23,263 bases of DNA, from the NCBI GenBank assembly GCA_943329105.2, contig CALQCP020000013.1, positions 1-23,263 on the forward strand, read 5' to 3'. A program made the translations under genes and the position numbers. The notes below the pieces were generated by a model. That model did not search any database. It had not been told where the DNA came from and saw nothing but the letters and a program-made list of their open reading frames with translations. The DNA comes from Chitinophaga pinensis (lineage in GTDB: Bacteria; Planctomycetota; Phycisphaerae; Phycisphaerales; SM1A02). Positions within the stretch are counted from its first letter, which is position 1, and the number at the start of each line of letters is the position of its first letter. This document shows, piece by piece, positions 19,313 to 23,263 of the stretch.

Positions 19313-20521
19313 TTAGTAACTGATCGTCACAAATACGCCCAAGAGTGCGTTGGGATCAACCGTGGCAGTGCGTGCGTTGGAACCGTTTGATGCTTCGATC
19401 TGCAGTTGCTCATAGAACGTTGTTCCCACCAGCATGTCCAAGCGACAGGTTGGAGTGAAGTCGTAGCCAACGCTTACAAATGCGGCCCAGCTTTCATCTT
19501 CGCCGACACCGTTATCGATGGTCGGGTCGTTGTTGGTTCCGAGGCGGAATCGGCGTAATTGCCAGCCAATTCCGAAGGCAACATCCATTTTGGATCCTTC
19601 GGGTTCCCACGCGACATCGACGCCAACGAATGGACTTGCTGGCGGCCTGCGGATGGTGGAAAGCAACCAATCGTCGGCAAAGTGCCAGTGCAACACGGGG
19701 ATGGGAATGATGATCGGGTCGTTCTCGATTTGCGTCACGCCGAGGACGCCGATGCCGAGCATCATGTTGGCCGTGGGAGTCCAAGCAATGCTGCCGATTC
19801 CGCCGCCGTACAGGCTGTCTCCAGCATCCGCATCCGATTCACCCGCGATCGCAAAGATGCCGCCGAGCGAAGCCGTCCAACCATCGGCCACTTTGAAGCT
19901 GCCGCGCGCCTGCAGTCCGAACAGGTTCACGCTGCCGAACGGATCAGCGACGCCCAGTTCAGAGACGCCGCTCCAGTGGTACCAATCAAACTCATAGCCC
20001 ATCGCGACGGTGACGTTGAGGTCATTGGAGCTGTACACCCGCGCGGAATAGCTTCCGTAGAAACGATCGGCGCCCATGCTGGCGTCATCACCGATGTCGG
20101 CACTGAACTGATGGATGTATCCAGCGCCAGCCGAGTGCACGGGCTGCTCATCACCGCGCTGAGTCACCACTGGTAACGGGGCGGTGGCATCGGCGGTGGC
20201 GGGGGGCACGGGTGCGGCTGGCGCAACCGGCGCAACTGTTGCTGGTGGCGTAGTGGTTGCGGCTGGAGTTGCAGTTGGGGTTGCGGCCGGCGCTGCGGCA
20301 GGAGTTGCCGGAGGCGTCGCAGCGGGCGCTGGCGTTGGCGCCGCCTTTGCGGTTGCTGGTGGCGCGGCGGCGGGCGCGGGTGTCCGCGGTTCAGCCGAGT
20401 TCGGTGGCGCCAACGAAGGATCTTGGCACCAGGCCGGGGATGTTGCCGAAAGTCCGATCAACAGGGTGACGGCAGCAATGCTTGGATTGCAGATTCGGGT
20501 GGCGAAGGCGTCGCTGAGCAT
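19313..20521 (-). CDS. putative outer-membrane beta-barrel protein with Ala/Pro/Thr-rich linker
   Basis: 402 residues. A signal peptide is visible (about residues 1-33, hydrophobic IAAVTLLIGLSATSPAWC then QDP). A low-complexity Ala/Pro/Thr stretch follows (about 38-115). The remaining 290 residues show alternating hydrophobic and polar strands with Gly and aromatic residues (YGSYSARVYSSNDLNVTVAMGYEFDW, VFVTISY), and the protein ends in an aromatic residue, as many outer-membrane barrels do. It recalls the uncharacterised planctomycete barrel family DUF6268, but I cannot confirm that. The stop lies 29 bases from the convergent addA stop. The start is the ATG at 20521; GGGGGGAA lies about 13 bases upstream, farther than ideal, while TACGAT ends six bases before it. 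Function unknown. Confidence 0.7.
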   Translation of the reverse strand: MLSDAFATRICNPSIAAVTLLIGLSATSPAWCQDPSLAPPNSAEPRTPAPAAAPPATAKAAPTPAPAATPPATPAAAPAATPTATPAATTTPPATVAPVAPAAPVPPATADATAPLPVVTQRGDEQPVHSAGAGYIHQFSADIGDDASMGADRFYGSYSARVYSSNDLNVTVAMGYEFDWYHWSGVSELGVADPFGSVNLFGLQARGSFKVADGWTASLGGIFAIAGESDADAGDSLYGGGIGSIAWTPTANMMLGIGVLGVTQIENDPIIIPIPVLHWHFADDWLLSTIRRPPASPFVGVDVAWEPEGSKMDVAFGIGWQLRRFRLGTNNDPTIDNGVGEDESWAAFVSVGYDFTPTCRLDMLVGTTFYEQLQIEASNGSNARTATVDPNALLGVFVTISY

Positions 20522-20648
20522 GGTCGCATCGTAAGTTCCCCCCGGATTGCTGCATGTGGGTGGCGGAGTCGTTGATTTGGCAGCGAGATCTGCCCGGACA
20601 GGTGCATGTTGCGCGCCCCGATCGCCGATGTAGCCCCCGGACGCGGAC

Positions 20649-20654
20649 TATGAT
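20649..20654 (+). promoter_or_regulatory. possible -10 box of the clpP operon
   Basis: TATGAT differs in one base from TATAAT and lies 44 bases before the first clpP ATG. No matching -35 is visible, so the call is weak. The 177-base divergent gap holds nothing else I can support. Confidence 0.25.
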
Positions 20655-20698
20655 TCCTGTCCCCCGCGGATTCCCTCGGGTTCCATATTGAGGATCGC

Positions 20699-21394
20699 AT
20701 GCAACTGAACCTCCCGACCGGCCACTACCCAAACGGCATCCATGGCGGAATGATGGCTACACCGAACACGCTGGCAGCAGCTGGTATCGGTCGAGACATG
20801 ATTCGCCCCGAGACCCTCGCTAGCACTTCCTACCAGCGCACCCGCGAGATGACCATCGATGAACTCCTCCTGGAGAATCGGGTGGTCTTCCTCATTGGCG
20901 AAATCAACCACGCCTCCGCGGCGCGCGTGATGATGCAAATGCTGTATCTGGAAAGCCAGAAGCGTGGTCAAGACATCAACTTCTATATCAATAGCCCCGG
21001 CGGGGCTGTGGATGACACCCTGGCCATCTACGACACCATGCAGTTCATCTCCAGTGAGGTGGGCACCTATTGCATCGGTCGTGCATATTCCGGCGGAGCG
21101 GTGCTCTTGGCCGTGGGTCAGAAGGGCAAGCGCATCATTCTGCCGCACGCCAAGGTGATGATTCACCAGCCGCACGGCGGCGTGTACGGCCAGACCTCGG
21201 ACATCCAGATCCAGGCCGAGATGATCCTCAAGATGAAGCGCCAGTTGAACGAAATCCTTGCCAAGCACACGGGTCAGCCCGTGGAAACGGTCACCAAGGA
21301 TGCCGAGCGCGATAAGTATTTCAATGCCGAAGAGGCCAAGGCTTACGGTCTTGTTGACGATGTGGCCACCTTCCCAGAGAAGGGCAAGCGTTGA
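20699..21394 (+). CDS. clpP: ATP-dependent Clp protease proteolytic subunit, first paralogue (divergent)
   Basis: 231 residues. ClpP rings degrade proteins fed by ClpX or ClpA/C. The serine-peptidase triad is complete: Ser131 in GRAYSGGAV, His156 in MIHQP and Asp205 in ERDKYF. The INSPGGAVDD handle region is present. The Ser motif is unusual: most ClpPs read GxAASMG, and here Tyr and Gly replace Ala and Met, which alters the wall of the active site. About 25 residues precede the usual start of the mature domain. GAGGAT lies four bases before the ATG. It is first of three clpP genes, its stop overlapping a TTG of the second. It probably forms mixed rings with the other two; no unfoldase gene is in the window. 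Confidence 0.93.
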   Translation: MQLNLPTGHYPNGIHGGMMATPNTLAAAGIGRDMIRPETLASTSYQRTREMTIDELLLENRVVFLIGEINHASAARVMMQMLYLESQKRGQDINFYINSPGGAVDDTLAIYDTMQFISSEVGTYCIGRAYSGGAVLLAVGQKGKRIILPHAKVMIHQPHGGVYGQTSDIQIQAEMILKMKRQLNEILAKHTGQPVETVTKDAERDKYFNAEEAKAYGLVDDVATFPEKGKR

Positions 21395-22164
21395 CGCGAG
21401 CGGAGTTGCTCAACTTGATGTCTGCCATGCCCATGGTGGCTAGCCCGATTTCGTCGAGCGCGCAGTCGCTCGCTGATATCTGGTCGATTTCGTCCGATTC
21501 AGCGGCGCCGGGTGCTGATCCGCGCCGTGACGAAGATGATGACGATGAGCCACGTTGGATTTCGGTTCCGCTGGTGGTGGACAAGCGCGGCAAGAGTGAA
21601 GAGTTGGTTGACCTCTACAGCCGTTTGCTGCGTGATCGGGTGATCTTTGTTGGCGCGCCGATTTCTCGCCCGCTTGCACAGGTAGTCACCGCGCAACTCT
21701 TGTTCCTGTGGAACGAAGATCCGACTGCCGAGATCAGCATGTACATCAATAGTCCGGGCGGATCAATTTCCGATGGCCTTGCCATCATTGACACCATGCG
21801 ATCGGTGACGTGCCCGATCGCCACCTACATCGTTGGTCAAGCCGCCAGCATGGCGAGCGTGATCGCCTGTTGTGGAGCCAAGGGTCATCGCTTTGCTCTG
21901 CGCCACGCAGAGAACTTGGTGCACCAAGGTCGCATCGGTGGATTTGAAGGACAGGCAACTGACCTGGAGATCTTTGCGCGGCAAATGCAGCGTATTGAAG
22001 ATGTCTGCAACAACCTCTATGCCGAGGCCACTGGCCACTCCATGGAGAAGATCGCCGCCGATTGCGAGCGTGACCTGTGGCTGAATGCCCAAGAAATGCT
22101 TGAGTACGGACTCATTGACCGAATCATCGAACGCATGCCTGTGGCGCCGCATCCGGCGCAATGA
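21391..22164 (+). CDS. clpP: ATP-dependent Clp protease proteolytic subunit, second paralogue (long N-terminus)
   Basis: 257 residues from a TTG that overlaps the previous stop (TTGA), with AGAAGGG six bases before it; an ATG at 21418 would remove nine residues. The triad is Ser153 (GQAASMASV), His178 (LVHQG) and Asp228 (CERDLWL), so it should be active. An extra N-terminal segment of roughly 60 residues ends in an acidic run (RRDEDDDDEP) before the conserved core begins. It may be a propeptide or an axial-pore extension, although no processing site is evident. The core is much closer to the third paralogue than to the first, suggesting a later duplication of these two. Confidence 0.93.
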   Translation: MTRAELLNLMSAMPMVASPISSSAQSLADIWSISSDSAAPGADPRRDEDDDDEPRWISVPLVVDKRGKSEELVDLYSRLLRDRVIFVGAPISRPLAQVVTAQLLFLWNEDPTAEISMYINSPGGSISDGLAIIDTMRSVTCPIATYIVGQAASMASVIACCGAKGHRFALRHAENLVHQGRIGGFEGQATDLEIFARQMQRIEDVCNNLYAEATGHSMEKIAADCERDLWLNAQEMLEYGLIDRIIERMPVAPHPAQ

Positions 22165-22182
22165 GATAGGAACACGAACACC

Positions 22183-22779
22183 ATGACACTGATCCCCATC
22201 GTCATCGAAAAGACTGGTCGCGGCGAGCGCGCCTACGACATCTACAGCCGTCTGCTGAACGACCGCATCATCTTCCTAGGCGGCGGCGTCTCGGACACGA
22301 TGGCCAACCTGGTGGTCGCGCAGCTTCTGTTCCTTGCCAACGAGGACCCGAAGGCGGAGATCAGTATGTACGTCAACAGCCCGGGTGGCAGCGTGAGTGC
22401 TGGACTTGGCATTGTTGACACCATGCGATTTGTGCCGTGCCCAGTAGCGACGTACATCATTGGTCAGGCTGCCAGCATGGGTAGTGTGATCGCTTGCAGC
22501 GGCACCAAGGGTCGTCGCTTCGCGCTGCCGCACGCTGAGAATCTGATGCACCAGCCGTTGATTGGTGGAGTGATTGAAGGTCAGGCGACGGATCTTGAGA
22601 TTCACGCCAAGCACATCCTGCGCTTGCGCGACAAGCTGTACTCCCTGTACAGCGACAACACCGGCCAGACGCGGGAGACGATTCACAACGATTGCGATCG
22701 CGACAAGTGGCTGAATGCGCCAGAAATGCTGGCGTATGGACTGATCGACAAGGTCCTCGATCGATTGCCTGGCAAGTAA
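22183..22779 (+). CDS. clpP: ATP-dependent Clp protease proteolytic subunit, third paralogue (canonical)
   Basis: 198 residues, the normal ClpP length. The triad is Ser98 in GQAASMGSV, His123 in LMHQP and Asp174 in CDRDKWL. The N-terminus MTLIPIVIEKTGRGERAYDIYSRLL matches the typical start of bacterial ClpP, whose mature chain begins around the IPxVIE element. AGGAA lies ten bases before the ATG, which itself is 18 bases after the second paralogue's stop. This is the most conventional of the three and is likely the core catalytic subunit. A strong terminator follows, closing the operon. Confidence 0.95.
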   Translation: MTLIPIVIEKTGRGERAYDIYSRLLNDRIIFLGGGVSDTMANLVVAQLLFLANEDPKAEISMYVNSPGGSVSAGLGIVDTMRFVPCPVATYIIGQAASMGSVIACSGTKGRRFALPHAENLMHQPLIGGVIEGQATDLEIHAKHILRLRDKLYSLYSDNTGQTRETIHNDCDRDKWLNAPEMLAYGLIDKVLDRLPGK

Positions 22780-22808
22780 ATTCATTCGTATCTGAGATAT
22801 CAGTAAAC

Positions 22809-22848
22809 ATCGCCCGCGCCGTCATTGACGGCGCGGGCGATTCATTTT
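22809..22848 (+). terminator. intrinsic terminator of the clpP operon
   Basis: A perfect 15-bp GC-rich stem (22809-22823 with 22827-22841) closes on a three-base loop and is followed by TCATTTT. It lies 29 bases after the third clpP stop. Confidence 0.85.
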
Positions 22849-22903
22849 GAAACACGTGAAGTACGCGACCGATGACAGCACCGTGCATTTCGCAGCCACG
22901 CCC

Positions 22904-23263
22904 TTAGCGGCGACTGCGGCGATGCAGCATCGTCAATGCAAACAGGGCCAATCCAGGTGCGGGCACTGATTGCGGCGCATCGCCAGAGCCGAACACCCAC
23001 GCATCGGCACTGCCGTTACTGAGGATGCGGTCGCTGGCGCCAAACATGGCCATCTCCCAGGCGCCGTCCACTTTCGTCCAGTAGTGCCAGTAGTTTTCGA
23101 TTGGCCACAGATCGCCGTTGCCGTATTGGTAGTCAGTACCAAGACCGATGCCGGTGACGAAATTGCCAAAGGAGAACGTGTCGTACGTCAGTGCGGCACC
23201 GCTGATTGAGGAAGTGCTCAATTGCAGCGCAGCGAACCCGTTCATTGGCGTGTCCCAGCGAAG
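22904..23263 (-). CDS. secreted protein with PEP-CTERM-like sorting tail (C-terminal part, cut by window edge)
   Basis: The last 119 residues of a gene whose start lies beyond the right edge; the frame is open to the edge, so the internal Met at 23243-23245 is not a likely start. The end reads VPAPG, a hydrophobic run LALFALTML, then HRRSRR. This three-part tail resembles PEP-CTERM sorting signals, in the Pro-Ala-Pro form common in Phycisphaerae, and implies export and handling by an exosortase-type system. Before it lies an aromatic and Gly-rich stretch (ENYWHYWTKVDGAWEMAMFGASDRIL) of the kind found in planctomycete and cyanobacterial secreted proteins. No enzyme motif is visible. It is convergent with the clpP operon. 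Confidence 0.7.
   Translation of the reverse strand, partial: LRWDTPMNGFAALQLSTSSISGAALTYDTFSFGNFVTGIGLGTDYQYGNGDLWPIENYWHYWTKVDGAWEMAMFGASDRILSNGSADAWVFGSGDAPQSVPAPGLALFALTMLHRRSRR

Overview
The window looks like chromosomal DNA of a planctomycete, most likely of the Phycisphaerae. Three things suggest this: a secreted protein ending in a PAPG / hydrophobic stretch / RRSRR sorting tail, three tandem clpP paralogues, and a giant secretin with poly-Pro and poly-Gly tracts. This is inferred from gene content and protein style; there is no rRNA here to confirm it. Coding density is high, most genes are housekeeping or maintenance genes, and I see no insertion sequence, prophage, CRISPR array or integrated island.

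Left part (1-4920): the start of carA leaves the window on the minus strand. Divergent from it is a 1135-residue orphan secretin with low-complexity linkers, closed by a very strong UUCG-loop terminator. Next come a STAS-domain anti-sigma antagonist and a SpoIIAB/RsbW-like ATPase, which form a two-gene partner-switching module with no sigma factor or phosphatase beside them.

Middle (4984-10669): on the minus strand lie tRNA-Lys(UUU), a bacterial SNF2-family ATPase and a SWIM zinc-finger protein translationally coupled to it (ATGA overlap). On the plus strand follows a Xer-type tyrosine recombinase.

The 680-base gap 10670-11349 is the most unusual stretch. It holds eight consecutive hairpins. 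Read on the minus strand they are bracketed by a promoter-like TTGCAG-16-CATAAT and an intrinsic terminator, which suggests an undescribed RNA of about 300 nt. The purE-proximal part can fold into a separate, multibranched structure on the plus strand.

Right part (11350-22779): purE-purK (one-base overlap) make carboxyaminoimidazole ribonucleotide in purine synthesis. addB-addA (four-base overlap) encode a double-strand-break helicase-nuclease. Convergent to addA is a signal-peptide outer-membrane barrel candidate with an Ala/Pro/Thr linker. Divergent from that, three complete ClpP peptidases sit in one operon ending at a 15-bp GC-rich terminator. The right edge holds the C-terminal part of a secreted, PEP-CTERM-like protein on the minus strand.
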